Origin: Lagopus muta | Taxonomy: Eukaryota > Chordata > Aves > Galliformes > Phasianidae | Assembly (NCBI RefSeq): GCF_023343835.1 | Contig: NC_064443.1 | Span: forward strand, 3,224,001-3,288,000 | DNA: 64,000 nucleotides | Direction of reading: 5' to 3' | Position numbers and translations under genes: made by a program | Part shown: positions 36,666-51,600 of the stretch, piece after piece | Layout of the letters: the number at the start of each line of letters is the position of its first letter | Position numbering within the stretch: position 1 is the stretch's first letter | Notes under the pieces: model-generated | Told to the model about the DNA's origin: nothing | Database searches by the model: none | Seen by the model: only the letters and a program-made list of their open reading frames with translations

Positions 36666-39600
36666 ATGGAAGCGGAGAAGATGGACGAGAACGAGTGGAA
36701 GTACCACGGGGAAGGCAACCAGAGCCTCGTCGTCTCCCACTGCCAGGTGAGGCGGGTAACGGCCGGCGCCGAGGGGGCGCCCCTCCCCCCGCCGGGCCCC
36801 GCGTGAGGGGGCGTCGCCTCGGGCCGTGGGGGGGGGGGGGGGGTGGAGAGCCGCTCCGCCGCGGCGTCCGCCGCCGCTCCGTGAGAGCAAAGCCGGCGTT
36901 GAGCCGAACCGCGGCTTCCCCGCCTTTGTAGAGCGGCGGCGTTCGGTACACGGCAGGAGCGGCCGCGGGCTCCTCGCAGGTGTCCGGATCTGCTGTGCGC
37001 CGGGAGCGCAAGCCAGGTGTGAGCCGTGCTGCGCTGCGGGAAAGTGCTGGAAGCTCGTGGCCTTCTGGGCTCCGAACGGCGCTGCCGCGGCCCTGCTCCC
37101 CTCCAGCCGCACGTGAAATGTCATTAGACGCTCACGTTTCCCGCGAGAACGTCGTGCTTGATTTTGTTTCCTGCCTAAATTTGGGCTTCGCTAAAAGCAG
37201 CTAAAAAATACAGGCGGCGAACAATAAGAGTCGGCCGGCCGTGCAGCGCGGTGGGAAGCCGGCACTTCTCCTTTCGGCCGCAGCCTGGAACTTGGGGACG
37301 CGCGAGGAAGACAGCTGTGAGTGTTGGTGCCCGGCTCTGACCCAGCAGAGCTCGGCTCTCAGCCTCGCGTCTGCTGGCGGTGAGCTGCTGTCAAACCGCA
37401 GCACTGAGGTAGCCTTTGGACACGGGTCGCTGCTTCGTGCCTCTCGCAAACAGGACGTGCTTGCATCAAGGGCTTGTCGGCTGGCGTCATCAAGGGAGTG
37501 ATTTTGTTTTACTCCTCTTGCCCCGTTCAGTTCGTGACTTTTGTCTTAAAGGCAAGTGGGAGGGGCAGGGATTGGGTTGTGCAGAGGAGATGAGGCTGGG
37601 AGGTGAGATGGAGAGCAGGGTGGAAGTGTTTGTGTGCTTGTTGGTTCCGTGTTCTCCCTACTCAAGCACAGTTGTATTCTGGAATGTGGGAAAGAAAGAA
37701 AGCGGTCCATGCCTGTCTGCGTCTGGACCTCTGAGTTCTTCTGGAACACCAACAGAAGCAAACTAAAACATCCCTTGTCCTTGTGGAGAAAAGGGCTCGA
37801 GCTTCTTTGCCCTTTGTGAATCCAGGGAGCTTTGCTTCAGCTTTGGCACTGTGCTGCCCCACTGCTGGAGGTGCTCAGGTAATCAGGTGCTCAGGGCGGG
37901 TTGGATGGGGCCCTGGCAGCCTGAGCTGGTGCCTGATTTAGTGGGTGACAACCTTGCCTGCAGCAGTGGAGCTGGGACTGGGTAATCTATCTGGTCCCTC
38001 CCAGCCCAACCACTGTGTGATTCTGTGAGCTCCTGCCTTCTGGACCATTCTTGGAAGCCCCCAGTGTTCCAGGTGGGGGAGAAGGCAGCCTGGATACATG
38101 CTGTCATTGCAGGTTGCATGGAGTGCAGGTGAAGGCTAAGAATGAGGCGTGCTTCAGTTCATGGTGCTCTGCTGTCTTTAAGCCTTTCTTTGTTTCTGTG
38201 GCTCTTCCCATCCCCTGCATCTTTAAGACATGAATGTAACGCACTGTTAATCCAAAGTTATTGCAGTGCCAAAATTAAAAACTTGATCATGGAAGAGTCC
38301 CATGGCCAACAAACAGCTCTGCCAGCAAGGAGCTGATAAGCCCAAGATTCAAGCAACCAATGAATGGCTTCTTGCAGTGCCTTCGGATGGTGAGTTATAG
38401 ATGAAGCCTGTCAGCCCCACTGGTGTTCTATGGAACATTGAAAATGCTGCGAACTGTTGTGTGTTGGTTTTTTTTTTTTTTTGGTAAAGTAGTTCTGATG
38501 AATGTGAAATCATATATTAAGTATACAGTGTAACAGAGCACAGTTCTCTGGTAATAAAGCTTTTCCTCTTGGTTTTTAATACAGCTGTGATTAACTTAAT
38601 CCAAACTGAAAATGAGTCGTGGTCAGAAAGCTCTTGTGTTGTGTTTGTAGCCTGATGAAAAGTTTCTGTTAGAAAGTGGACCATTCTTCTACATCATCCA
38701 TTTCAGTGGGAAACAGCTGGCAGCTCTGCTGGTTTCTGAAGTCAGTGCTTGATGTATCAAGCGCAGAGTTGAGATGGATCTCCCTGCAGTACACAGAAAC
38801 TCAAAGTTTATTCATTTAGTATCTGCGTGATTGTCGTCCACGCGTTGCAGTGTTGAGTATTTGATTGAATCACAGTGCCCTCCTCAAATAACTTAACTTG
38901 CCACACTTGCCCATACAGGGGATCCTCTGCTGACTTCTTGTAGCCGCTGTCTCAGGGATGTGTGAAGTGCTGTGGTACAAATCCAGCTTGACAAAACCAA
39001 ACTGACCAAACAAAAAGGCACTGTTGCATGCAGCCAGGCAGTTAGAGAGGATGCTCCTTGTTGTCTGTGCTCTATGGCAGTGTTGGTTCCTCTGCATCAA
39101 ACCTGGCCTCTGGGTTTAAAGAGGCGGCCACATGCTGTTCCTTACCTCCCCGTTCTACTCTTGAGCAGTGGAGAGGGACCTGAGGAGCTGCCACAGAGGT
39201 TATCGTCCTGTGAGCTGCTTGTTGGCTCTTTCTGAGGTGGAGATATCTGGTGTTTCAGAAGTGAGCTGGAAATGCTCTTTGCAGTTCTGCATCACAATCA
39301 GTTGTTTGCCCTCACAGGAACACTAACTCTTCATTTCGTAAAGACTTCAGGAAGTTGTTGTTTCTAGAGTAGCATAAGCAACTCTATAAATAATGGCTTC
39401 CTTTGAACACTGAAACTGCTTGGAAGCCCCTTTGTGAGGTAAAGCACTGTGGAACATCACAGGAACTCCTGCGCCTCACTGCGGATGATTTTATGGCAAT
39501 CTAACGCTTCCTTTTAAAATACACTTGGGCATTAAGTTTGTAGTTCAGGGTGACTACGTGGAGGTGCTACAAGAGAAGGATTTTTCCCAGTGTGTTTTTG

Positions 39601-42600
39601 ATTCAGTAAGATAGTCTGGAGGATCCTGGGTGTGTGTGGGCAAAAGGTTGTGTATCTTCAGGTGCTTTGGTCATTAGTGCCCATCTCCTGGTCCTGGAGT
39701 GCTGGCAGCTCTAGCAGACAGCTCTGGGCTTTGATAAGGGTTTGTTAGTAAGCACGTAAGCTATCTGCACAGCATATCTGAGCTTATGAAATAGACAGGG
39801 GAGATGGCAGATGGAGAAGGCAAATGAAGCAGGGCTGAGGAGGCTGAGGAAGGGAGTCAGTTCAGATAACCAAACCTGCAGAAGGTTCCTGTAGTTGGTG
39901 TTTGTCAGAGCTGAATGATATCCGGCTCTTCTTTCAGATCTTTAAATTATGTTTTTCTATTTAGAGCCTTCAAGGTGTATGGCTGAGGATGAAGTATCGA
40001 TATTGCACTGCTGTCAGTGCTTCTGTCACAGCTCTCCTTCCCACCCCCTGCGTGGCTTCACAGCTGTCCTGCGCTTAGGTGCCTGTCTTTGGTGTCCATC
40101 GCAGTGCAGCTACCTCTGCTAGCAGCTGCATTACAATGCCTGCACAGTATGTGCAGGAAGACCCTGCACGTGGGAGATTGATTTGGTTTTGCTCCCCATA
40201 AGGTAAGATTCAGTCTGTGTCTGAGGCAGTGCTTTGCATCAGAGCTGTGTAGCTCTTCCTAGAGCTGCTTCTTGGGTACGAAGTGGTTTTCCTGATTTGT
40301 CGTCGTTTGGTTGGTTTGGTTTGTGTTAAAGTATAATCAGAAGTCCTTTACTGGAATATTTTGTTGTAATCAACTTACTTGGAGACGGCCATTAACAAAA
40401 GTGTGTATTTAGACACAGAGGTGTTGGGCTGAAAGAGTGAAAACTCCAGGCAGAATCAGCAGCTAGCTGCAGCTCTCCTATTTGCTCCTCTGGCAGAGAG
40501 AAGAGATGCTGATCGTTAATGGCCATCTCATTGAGTGAATCACCAAAGCTATGTAATATAACGTAGGGAGGAGCTTTGCATCTGGCTCTGTCAGATTTTC
40601 TGAGGAAAGCAGAACTTTCATGTCAGTGAGTTGGAACAAGATTCCAGTGTGAAATTCCAGCAATAAAACTGGTTGACTAAACGTGATATCCTGCTTTGAT
40701 TTTAATTTCCTACTTGTAATTACTTTTATCTCATGTATTTGTTGAAAGCGAGTAGAGGAGCTCCTGCTGGAGTCTGCTGAAGCAAGCAGCTCTGTGAAAG
40801 CCAGCAGGAGAGCCACGGATGTGATCAAGGTGTGGCGCCAGTGGAGAAGAAAGGAAGAGATGGGAGCTGTGCTGTAAACAGCAATTAAGTTTTCGGGAAT
40901 AGGAGGCAGTGACTAGCTGAACTGGAATTCAGGATCCAGTGCGGAACTGTAGCCTCTGTGAAACCATACATTTCCTTGTGTTAACTTTGGTTAGCTAATG
41001 TTTAAATAGACATCAGTAATCACTGCAGAAAAGGCAGATGTTTTTGTACTTGTGTTTGATTCCTTGGCTACATAGGTGTGCAGCTGTGGCTGAAATAGTG
41101 TAGGTGATTGGACCAGCTCTACTGGAGTGCAGCCTACAGAGTGCATGAATCCAAAGTTGGAAGCGCTTCCAATTCTGGGGATTACCTGCAAAGCTTTATT
41201 TTTTTAATCCTAAAGCAGCCACCTGAGTCAGTGTCTGTACAGAATTTTGATGTCGTGTTCCAGTTTTTCTTTGACTTCCTCAGGTTTCTGTGCTGATGGG
41301 ATGCTCTGAGCACAGTGCAGGTCAGTGGTAGTTTTCCTGAAGCAAAAGGGAAGGTGACGCCAGGTAGGAGAATGAAGAGATGAGGAAGAACATGATGTCT
41401 GCAAAGTCTGCAGCCTTCTCTTACAGTGTGAGCACATCAGGTTCTGTAGGTGCAGGTGTGAAAACGTAACATGTTTGTGGAGTGAGATGGGGGACAGAAG
41501 CAGTGGCAGACTCAGGTGTGCTGCTGTACAGCAGTGTGGCAGTGACAGCTGTGCTGTGGCAGCAGCAGCCCCACTCATCACTGTATCTCAGATGGTGTTT
41601 TTCAGAGGTACCTTCAGACTTTGCTAGGAATAAAGAGTGGTGGAGCGGGGTTGTCCTCTAATGCCATTCTTTGGAAGATCAGCCTTTGGTTTGTGTGTGC
41701 AGTGGCAGTGCATTTCATCAGACTGCTCTTTGTCTTTTCTGTGCTTTGAGTGGGCAGCAGCTGTAGGCAGGACACGCAGTGACTGCTTGCTGTGGGGGTG
41801 ACGGAGGTGCCCTGACCGGTGGGTAGGAACCACCAGTAACCACCTGTGGTGTTTTCTGCCTCAGCTCTGTCCTCCCCTCCAGCCTGTCCGTGTGATGTTT
41901 CCTTTGTGCCAGCGTATGATTCTGGAGATGCTCAGTAACCACATTCACACCTTGTGGGTCCGCTCAGGAAGGAGCTGAGACGCTGTGTGTGATTGAAGGG
42001 TTGCTCAAGGCTTGTTTAGACTTCTTGTAGCTGAGTTACGGAGGTGTCGGGGTGTTTGGAATTAACTTGGTTCAACTCTGCGTTTCATCACTACTTCATT
42101 TTAATCTGAGTGTTTTGACTTTCTGTTTCTTCTCCCTGCAATTGTTGTCCTGAAGCACCTCATCTCCCCAGCACACCAGAAGCGGGCTGGGCAGCTGCCT
42201 GCAGCCATCTGCACTGGGACCTGTTGGTGGTACATGGAGGAGATGCTGAGGAGCTTGAGGAAGGAAGCTCAGTGTGCGTATTCACATTGCTGCTTGTGGA
42301 ACTCACCCGTTTTCACAGAGGACTGAGATATTTGATACACTGTCAAATGCTGGGGGAAGCTTTCTGTTTGTTTGGGGCAGTCAGGTGTCAGGGATGTTAG
42401 TGCCTTAGAGAGCAGCTGGGCTCCTGGAGAGCTCATGCTACTTGCTCCCAGTGTGAGTTTCCAGTGGGCAGATCACTTGATAGCACTTCAGGTGATGAGG
42501 TGCTGTAGCTGAAGGGCAAACGTTTCCCTCTCCCTCATGGCTAGCACCAATCCACAGAATTCTTGAGGAATTGGTGATTTGGTGCATCTCTGTAGTGGGA

Positions 42601-45600
42601 ATGTGGATCGTAACCAAAAGGAAAGGAAGGAATATTGAGTACCTGAAGCCTGGTGCAACTTGTGAGGTCTGTGCTGCAGGCAGCACGTATTGCGGCCGGT
42701 TTGCTTCCAAATAATGGCTTAAAATACTGAGTGGTCAACCAAGTGCTATGCCAGAGATTCTGTATTGATATACAGCAATCATGGGGTTGTTCTTAAAGAG
42801 CTCCTGTGCCAAATAGAACAGTATTGTTCGGTTTTTAAATGCTTAAATGCTTCCTTGCGCTTTGCGTAAGCAATTGCTAAACTTCCTCCATGCTGGCAGG
42901 AAACGGAGCTTTCCTCACTTTGTTCTGTGTGAGCTTATCCACATTCTTACGCAGAACGAAACTGGGTTGGGAAACGTAACGTTTTGTACAATATTACCAC
43001 GTGTTCTGCATTCCAGAGCTGGGAATTGCCCAGTGTTGAGTTGGCGTTCATCTCCCATGGCTCCCATTGCCCAGCATGTTGGCACCTTGGGTGAGGAGCC
43101 CTTGATGGCGTCGTCTGTGGAGCAGCACAAAGGCGGGCACTGATGGGAGCCCAGGCAGCACAGAGACATGATTGTACCGAGTTCTGTTAGTTCTCAGAGG
43201 GAGAAACTGCCTCCGTGCAGCTCTGTGTTCTGACACCTCTGTCCATCCACAGCGGGTCTCTGAACAACCAATGTTTTCTGTGCCTCAAACTAGAGTTAGA
43301 AGCCTAGGGGTTGTGGGATGCAGACTTGGAATAGAAGATATCAGGATGATGTATTTTGTTGGTGAATACTGCTTGCTGCTCAAATGTTCTGCAGAAGCAG
43401 CTTAATGTGAGCAAAACAGGTCTGCAGTTCATATTTAATGCCATTGAAAGTGTCGTTAATTAGTATTTGGATATCAGTAATTTCAAATGGGGCTTGAATG
43501 GTGATTCTGTGTAACTTAACCCCAGGCCCTGTGCTGCAGTGCAGGTAAATGCACTTGTAGTGATGGCTGTTCCCTTTGCAAACCTGCTGTGACTGAGTTG
43601 TGTTGGGTAAATGGGGGGAGCTGTGCTGGGTGGCTCTTGGGGCGCAGGAAAAGATTCTGAATTGAAGAGCCAGTTGTTCCTGTATTGAGACATGCAGTGA
43701 CCTTCTCAGGAGCAACTTTGTGTCTTCATCTCCTTAAGGAGTGGAGGGCAGCCGTGCGCGAAATTGATTGCAGCAAGTGATGTAGTATTAATTATAGGAA
43801 AAGGTCTGTTTCCAGTCTTTGAGCTCAGCTTCCCTGCGTGTTTTACAACTGGAAGCTCATTGTTTTAAAGCTGTCTGTACAAAAAACAAGTGTTCTGTTG
43901 TGTGCCTTTTTGAAATAAAGGTGCTGAGCACGGACTGTAGCAGGGAGGTCGGTACTCAGTGATGTGCAGTGCTGGTGGGCTCCAGGGGCACAGCGAGGGA
44001 GGCTGGCCGGCCTGGCACTTCCAGAGGCTTCACTGTCTATCAGAAGATCTTGCCTACGTGAACACAAGCTGGTGATCAATGAGATAAGACTCTTCTCCAG
44101 ATATCAACATTCTGCCTCTGCACAAAAGCACTCAGTGTGTGCTGTTCGGAGCAACGGTGGCAACAAAAGAACAAATGCTGTGAATCTGCTTGTTTGGAAA
44201 GACAGGAGCTGAAGGGACGTTTCCCAGGCGCTGAGTTTGGACAGGCTAACTTCACATTCCCATACAGAACCTTGTTAGAACACCACATGAGCTGAGCTGG
44301 GCAAGCAGAAGGAAAGTAATACACATCTTTTTTTTTTTTTGGCTTTATGTGTATTTTCCTGTTTCTTGCACTGGCACCAGCTCTGCCTCAGATCTTGTTC
44401 ATAATGTGGAGATTGAAAGTTGAATCCACCTCCTTGGAGTGAAGCATCTTTTCAGAAGCGTGCAGTGTGGGGACGGCAGGTTTGTCACAGAGGTGCACAA
44501 CTTGTGGGAGCTCCCTGAGCCGGCCTGAGCAGGAATCTTACCAGAGTGGACTTCAGAGAGATTTGTGAGAAACTCTAGTTTCTCAGTATCAGTCTGTAAA
44601 GAGAGAAATGTGTTTATCCTGGTTTTGTAAGCAGCTGCCTAATCCAAAGTACCTAGGTTCACACCAGTCGTTCTTTGTTATTTTGGCTTGCCCAGCAGGG
44701 GTTGTGCAGTGTTTGGATTTCTGGAAGTAGCATTAAGATAGTGGCTGTAGTCACTCGTTTGCAGAAGAAGCAGAAACCCATCTTCTTCTGGGATCCATTA
44801 AGACTTGTGTGTATCTGTGAATCCAAGAATTTCTTCAGGCCCATTTTGCAGCCCCTCCTATAGGGTACTGCGTGTTTATTGGCAAGCACGCTTTCAGGTG
44901 TGATGTGGAACAAACAAGTGTTGTCTGGCAGGGTGCTGAAGCACTATTTGCCTTTAAGCTCTTAGTCCTAGAGCTGGGTTCTCACACCACTGTGGCCCAT
45001 TACGGTGCTCTTGTACAGCGTGGCCTCGGGGCTGCCTCTGCAGGCACAGCTTTCTGTGTCCATGCTGCTACTGCTTGTCCTGAGTTTTCTGTCATGACTG
45101 GACACGTTTTTTTGTTGCAGTCAGGTTAAGCAGTGTTGAGGGCTTACAGGAGTGCATAAAGGGAATGAAATGCATGGAGCCGTAGGGTCTGGCTGATCTG
45201 ACCCTCAGAGTGCTAAGAAGTAGTGACAAGCTCCTAAGAAATCTGTTCTCTTCTGCGTTTGGCCATTCATTTGCATGCAGAAAAGCACGTTGGCTTTGAT
45301 GTTCAGTGTGTAAATATAAATCTAAAGCATTGAAGATAACAGACAAAAAGCCTCATGGCAACAGCCGCCCACGGTGTTTCCAAGAATCGGCCGACTCCAT
45401 CAGTCATGCAATATAATAAGAGGTGCAGAGTGGTGCTTTCAGTGGTGACAGTTCTCACCCAGCTGTTGGTGTCTCCTGGGCTACCCTCAGCACTGCCCTG
45501 CTGTGTGGGTGACCTTGCTGTAAGGGGCATGCACAAAGGATGGGTTTAGAGGGCAGTTTCTGAAAATCTACCCAACAAGAAGATGATTAGTATTTTGAGA

Positions 45601-48600
45601 TCTGGATCTGCTACTCAGGTGGCTGACAGCCTTACTAAAGGGCAGTGCAGGATGAAGTCGATGGCAGCTGGTTAAATTTGATCTGTGTTTTATTGGAACT
45701 CTGCACTGCTTCCTTTGACGTCTGCACCCAGCCTTCAGAAAAGCAACGTGTTCTTTTGCCATAAGCGATGCCCCAGTGTGCATCTTCACAAAAGATTTCT
45801 TAAGGAACAGGTGCTGTGCTGTTACAGAAGCTGAGATTTCCCTGAGCGGTGGCTGGAGGAAGTTCCTTGGTTGGGAACTGATGAATAAAGCAGTGCCTAC
45901 CGCACCCTTGAAATACTCCAGGATCAAGTGACTGAATTGATTAAGAAGTGATGATCAGATCTCCCTATTACTGATCCACTTGTTCATTAATATTTAAAGC
46001 AGGAGACCAAACCGGGCAGTCCTGTCAAGCCATTGTGCACCGAGTGCTTGGTGCTGCTGAGCTGAGCTGCCAGTGTGGGCCAGAAGGGCAGAAAGCCATG
46101 CAGCAGCCCTGTGGGCACAGCAGCAGGTCCAGCTGATGGGCAGGGGTCTCAGTCATCGTCTCTGTTGGTGTGACAGCAGTTGAGCTGTTTGGATCTTGCA
46201 GCACGAGGTCAATCAGAATGCAGAATACCTTCACCTGAGAGTGTTTTCCAACCTGGTCATTTGCTGGGGAAGAAGCATAGATCCCAGGAACCCAAAGTGT
46301 AATTTGGACTTTTAGTCTGCATTGCTGTTGCTGGGTGATTTGTGTGTTACTACACCACCCCTGTTGGTGTGTGGAGAGGTGCAAACGGAGCACTGAAATT
46401 CAGATAACAGCTGTCACTCTTTACCTACGGTGGTGCCCAACTGGTTTTATCCATGTCTTGCTTGAACAGGCATCAGTGCATCCCTGCAAGGAAATACTGG
46501 TGGGTCAGATGGTGACACAGCCTCACCTGAGGGGCAGCTCTGTGTGACCCAGCCTGGGAGGGTCTCTGCCTCCTTGAGACTATGTCAGAATTTGCTTTTC
46601 AGACAGTAAGTGGCAGTAGTTATTTAGTATAAATTTACCAAGACTTTGCTGAAAGAAAGATACTTCAGGTGACTTGTTTAGTGGAATAGTCTTAAGGAAA
46701 AAGGCACTTAGTACACCTCTAAATATTTTCATCTGGACCCTTAAAAACAAAAGCTGAGGGAGTTGAAGTGGCATCTATTTGCTTTTTGGAAGTCTGGAAG
46801 TGGCAGTGGTGCTATCTCTCCGTAGAGCTGTGGAGTTGCCACCAGCTGCTTGGGATCCCCTCGACGTCAGCACAGCGTTACAAAAAGTCACCAGCAGGGC
46901 TTGTTTAAGTGAGCTGCACAGCGTGTGCCAAAGACAGCTGGAGTACTGATGATAATATGGAGCGGACAGAACAGACTGGGTGTCAGCTGGTGCCAGTGGG
47001 GCATGGAGTGGTGCCAGGGTAAGGCAGCGGGGAGAGGAGAAGGAAGATCTGGGAACAGAAGGCCGTGCTCTTGATTTTCAAGCTGAGTGAAGTAACCAGT
47101 TAAAATACCTATTTATTTTGCTTTTCTTTGTATTTTTTTTTTTGTAATTCCTTAAATGAACCATTGTGCTGTTGAGATGAAATTTACTTTGAGATTGTGG
47201 CGTGCTTAAGTACTAACAAATCTTATTGTGTCTCATCTCTCCTCAGCGCTGTGTGGTGCTGCGGTTTCTGAAGTCCCCCCCCAACCAGAACAAGGTAAGA
47301 TTTAAGGAGTGCTGGTGATAAAAGTCTGCAGGTAAGCTGAAAAAAACCTGTCGGAGGAGAAATAGGAAACCCACAGAAGAACTGTGACTGATGGGAGCAA
47401 GAATAAGGGGTGCTTTGAAATGTGCCTGTGCCTCGGGAGCTTTGGCAGAAGGGGGAAATCTGAGATGATGTGATGTAACCAAGGGGATGTGAGTGCTGTA
47501 CCACAGCCTTTGTGTGGGGCGGACTGGAAGGCTGCAGTACACGGAGAAGAGGTTGGGATTTCTGTGAGGGGGGTTGTGGTGGTGGAGGAAGCATTAGTGT
47601 TGTATATCAACGTATGTGAGCGCAGTGATGCTGAGGGAAAGCAGGTTGCAGTGGTGTTAGGTGGGACGGAAGAGGAGCAGCACAGGGCTGGATGGTGGTA
47701 CAGGGCTGCTGCTGCCTGCAGGGATGGCAGCTGAAAAGCCTCTGTACTCTGGACAAGGGTAGGAAATAGTGAAAGAAAGGACTTCCCTGTCTTATCTGCT
47801 GCAAACAGATTGTGGTGGGAAGCAGCTGGCCGCTTCCTGGGGCTGTGGCTCTTCTGCTTGAGAAGGAACTGAAAAGACTTAGCTTAGCTTTGCTTTAAAA
47901 GGAATAAAAGCCAATTGGGAGACAAAGGTGGTGGGTAGGAATGAAGTGTCAGCACTGCACTCCCAGGGAAGAAAAGGAAAGCAGAGGAGGCAGGGGGTTC
48001 AACTGCTGCCATTTGCTTCTCTGTGAGAGACAGAATGGCTTCAGCTCTGTGCTCTGTCCCTCCAGGAGAAGTATAAAAAGTGATGTGGCTGTATTGAGAG
48101 TGAGGGGTTGTTTTAGGGGGAAAAAATAAAAGGAAGCAAGCAAAGTCAGTGTATAGGGAGAGTTTTGTGGGCTTTTGCATTAAATCAGAAAGATAAATGC
48201 GGAGTTTTCAGTTTAAGGGGACAAAGAGAGGCTCTTGAAAGCAGAGGAGACATGAATGCAGTGATACAAGCTATCTGCTTTCTGCTATTCTTTCACATGA
48301 AAGTGGCTGAAGGAAGCTGCTTCTAGTAGTGAGATGTAAATGTATCTGCCCTGCAAAAACCACGGGAAGCAAGGTATTTCCTAGTAAGAGATGTACTGAA
48401 GTGCAGATGTGCATCTCACTCTTCTGCTTCCCTCCTCTGGGAGAAGTCTGTAAAAAAGTGCACAGAGTGCTTTGCCTTTATATTGCTTGTTTGTGGGTCA
48501 GCACTGAGGGACTCCAGTGGTGTAAACACAAGTTGTGATGTTAATTTCACACTTAGCTGCTTTAACAAAAAGTCCTGATAACAAATAATGTAACTGCGGG

Positions 48601-51600
48601 TTACATTTCTTCCTATCAGAACTCGTGGAACGAAAATAATAATAAAATGAATGGAAATAATTAACAAAAAAAGGTGGTTGGTGGTGCTGTGCGTGCCAGC
48701 AAAGCAGGTGGGAGCAGCCTATGAGCACCAGTGAGCTTCCCCTTACTGCAGGAGGTGCTTTTTCAGCTTGGAAAATGAATCCTGCTAAAGGGAGCATGTT
48801 AAACTTGGAATGCAGTCTCAGTAGACCTGTGTTTCAGTAATGAAATAATGTTTCTTACTGGTGCAGTTTATGTACATTTGTTAGGTCGTGCTTCCTGGTG
48901 GCAAAAAGAAAGCTGCCTGTTGTAATGGTATTATGGAATAGAAGCTCCAGGTGCAGTGTTCTGTAGCATGCAGACTCTCCTGCGTGTGAGTGTTGGTGTG
49001 AGGGCATCTGCTTTACACACAGCTCTTGGAGCTGCTGAAGAACAACGGAGCTTGAGCAATGCCCCTCTTCCACTTTTTTTTCCCATTATTTCTGTCCTTT
49101 TTTCCTCAGAAACTTAAGACAAAAAGTCATTTTTTCTGTTTCCATGATCTCCCCAGCATCTCAAACTGCTGTGAGGAAACGGCAGTCGTGTGTCCATTTC
49201 ATTCCAGCACTCACTGGGCATTGCTTTGCTAGATGGACAGCGCGTGTATGTATGTACTGAGCAGTGGTGACCATCATTTCATAAGTTAATTAGTGCATTT
49301 CTTTCTTCCAGACTTCAGAGGAAATACTACACCATCTGCAAAACATTGTAGACTTTGGAAAACACGTTATGAAGCAGTTCTTTGGGGAGAATTACGTTCA
49401 CCATGGGGTAAGTTTCTCCTTCTTTGAATAAATGGGTGCTGCATTGTAAACTTGGAAGTCCTAGGGAAGGCCAAATGCCATTTGAAAGCAACAGACAGGG
49501 TTTGCAGGTGCTCCTGAGCAAGCTGCACACACAAGAATGAAGAGCACCCTTCCCAGTGCTGATGAGCTGACAGGATCGTGCTCTGTGGCTTGATCTGTTT
49601 CAAGCTGCTAATGAGAAAAGTAATCATTTCTTTGCTCTATGTAAGGTGAGAGCTGACAGAGATTTTGAGACTGCTTTTGCAAAACAAGGGGGGAAATGTG
49701 GCTTGTGCAAATTGTGTAGGTTGCTGTGCAGTCAGCTCTTCCTTGCCATGCGCTGTTGTTCAGGGTGGGTTTTAGACTGTGTGTGAATTCAGGTACAGCT
49801 CTTCATGCAGGTTAATGGGAGGTGAGAAGCAGCTCCTTATATAGGTCAGTCTGGTGGTTGTGACACACTGACCTTTGGTATTCCATTCTAGGTCTCCCAT
49901 TTAGGCTGTAATCTTTGTGTTGAAATCCATATGTTTACCTCTTTTTTTTTCCTTTTTTTTTTTTTTAATTAGGAAATTATTCAACTGCCTTTAGACTTCG
50001 TAAGACAGCTCTGTTTGAAGGTTCAGCCAGAGAGGCCAGGTAAGTGCTGCCGACAGCACTGAAAGGGGGTCTTTCAACCTATGGCACCTCCTGCCCTATT
50101 GGGAAGTGTAAAAAAGTATCATTCCTTAGGACACAAGGAAACTGCTTTCAGTCTTCAAACAGTGACAAATTGAGATCATTTTACTGCGTGCTGTTTTAGC
50201 AAGAAAACATGTTGTATCTTTGAATACAGTTATAAATATCTACCTGTTCTTGGCCAGTTGAATGCACTCCTTTGCTGTTTCAGGCCTTTCACCATTTTTT
50301 AGGGTGAGGTAGAAGCTGGCCATCCAAAGCAGGTCTTTAAGTACTTAAAAAGTACTTAATGCTTATAAAGTTTTGAGAAAACAGAAGATGTGTTGCTAGC
50401 AGGAAGGGCAGATTTAAGCAAGCACATGATCAACTAAATCCTGCTAAACTTTGTCCTGCCTTTCCACGTTTGTTTTTTCTTTCTTCCCCCAGCTGGTGAA
50501 CAACTCAACTGCGGAGTGAAAATAAACAGCCACACATTTAATTTTCTTGTGTTGTCTTTCCTTGTTCCCCCTCTCTGCAGAGTCTCGCTGTGACAAAGAC
50601 ATGGACACACTTAGTGGTTATGCAATGTGCCTTCCTAATCTTACCAGGCTGCAGACCTATCGCTTTGTGGAACCCCGGCCAATCCTCTGCATAGAGATTA
50701 AGGTATCAAATAGGAGAAAATGCTTCTGTTTTCTTCCCCTCTGCATTCTTTAAGCTCATACTGACCCAAGCAGTTTCAGAGAAGTGCAGCAATGGGGTAT
50801 GGCAGAGCTCAGGCCTGTAGGATGAGGTCCCTCCCAAATTCCTGACCTTTCAAAGCTTAGGAAATTCTTGGATATTAGAAGGTGTCTTTTGTGAGCAACA
50901 GCAGTTCTGTGTCCTTAATTCTTAAATGAGGACTTCAGGAATGGTGTACAGGGACGCAAACAAAGCTGTTAAGTATCAGATGTTGACTGATGGATTTTTT
51001 TTGTGTGTTCTTACGCTTGAAAGATTTGCATGCTGTGTGCCTTCTATAAAAATAAATACATTTGTATCTGTGATCTGTTTTTTGTTTTCCTTTTAGCCAA
51101 AGTGTGGCTTCATTCCTTTCTCCAGCCATGTTTCACAGGAGATAAAGCACAAGGTGTGTCGTTACTGTATGCATCAGCATCTCAAGGTAATTTCTTTTGG
51201 TTGTCATCCTGCTTTCCTTTGACTATACTGTTTTTCTTATTCACAGTTGCAGTCTTGTTATCATGCTGAAACTTGCATATTGTTGCTTAAGTTTCTGATA
51301 TGACTAAAGATAGTGGGTGTATATGCATCTGAGTTGCTGGGTGTGAATGTGTTTAGTGAGAGATGGAAGAAGTTCTGTGGGAAGCTGGAAGCAAACAAAC
51401 AGTCTCTGAGGACTATTAAAGCTGTTGATGAGGTAAACTCCTGTGTCAAATCTCCTTTTTAACACAACTCAGCAAATACATGCATGTAAATGGCGTGTCA
51501 CACAAGGAACCTTTTTGACCAGTGCCCTTTGTATGCCTGAAGTGATGTAGCTGTGCCATATTGGAATGTAACGTGAACTTTCTTCCTGCTTTCCATTTGT

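Larger units (their letters stand above)
36747..47246 (+). other. IPPK intron 1 (10.5 kb)
   Basis: It starts GTGAGG and ends CTCCTCAG. A run of 16 G lies at 36828-36843 and one CR1 fragment at 37880-38030; short T-runs occur near 38469 and 44330. No nested gene was recognised. Confidence 0.75.
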
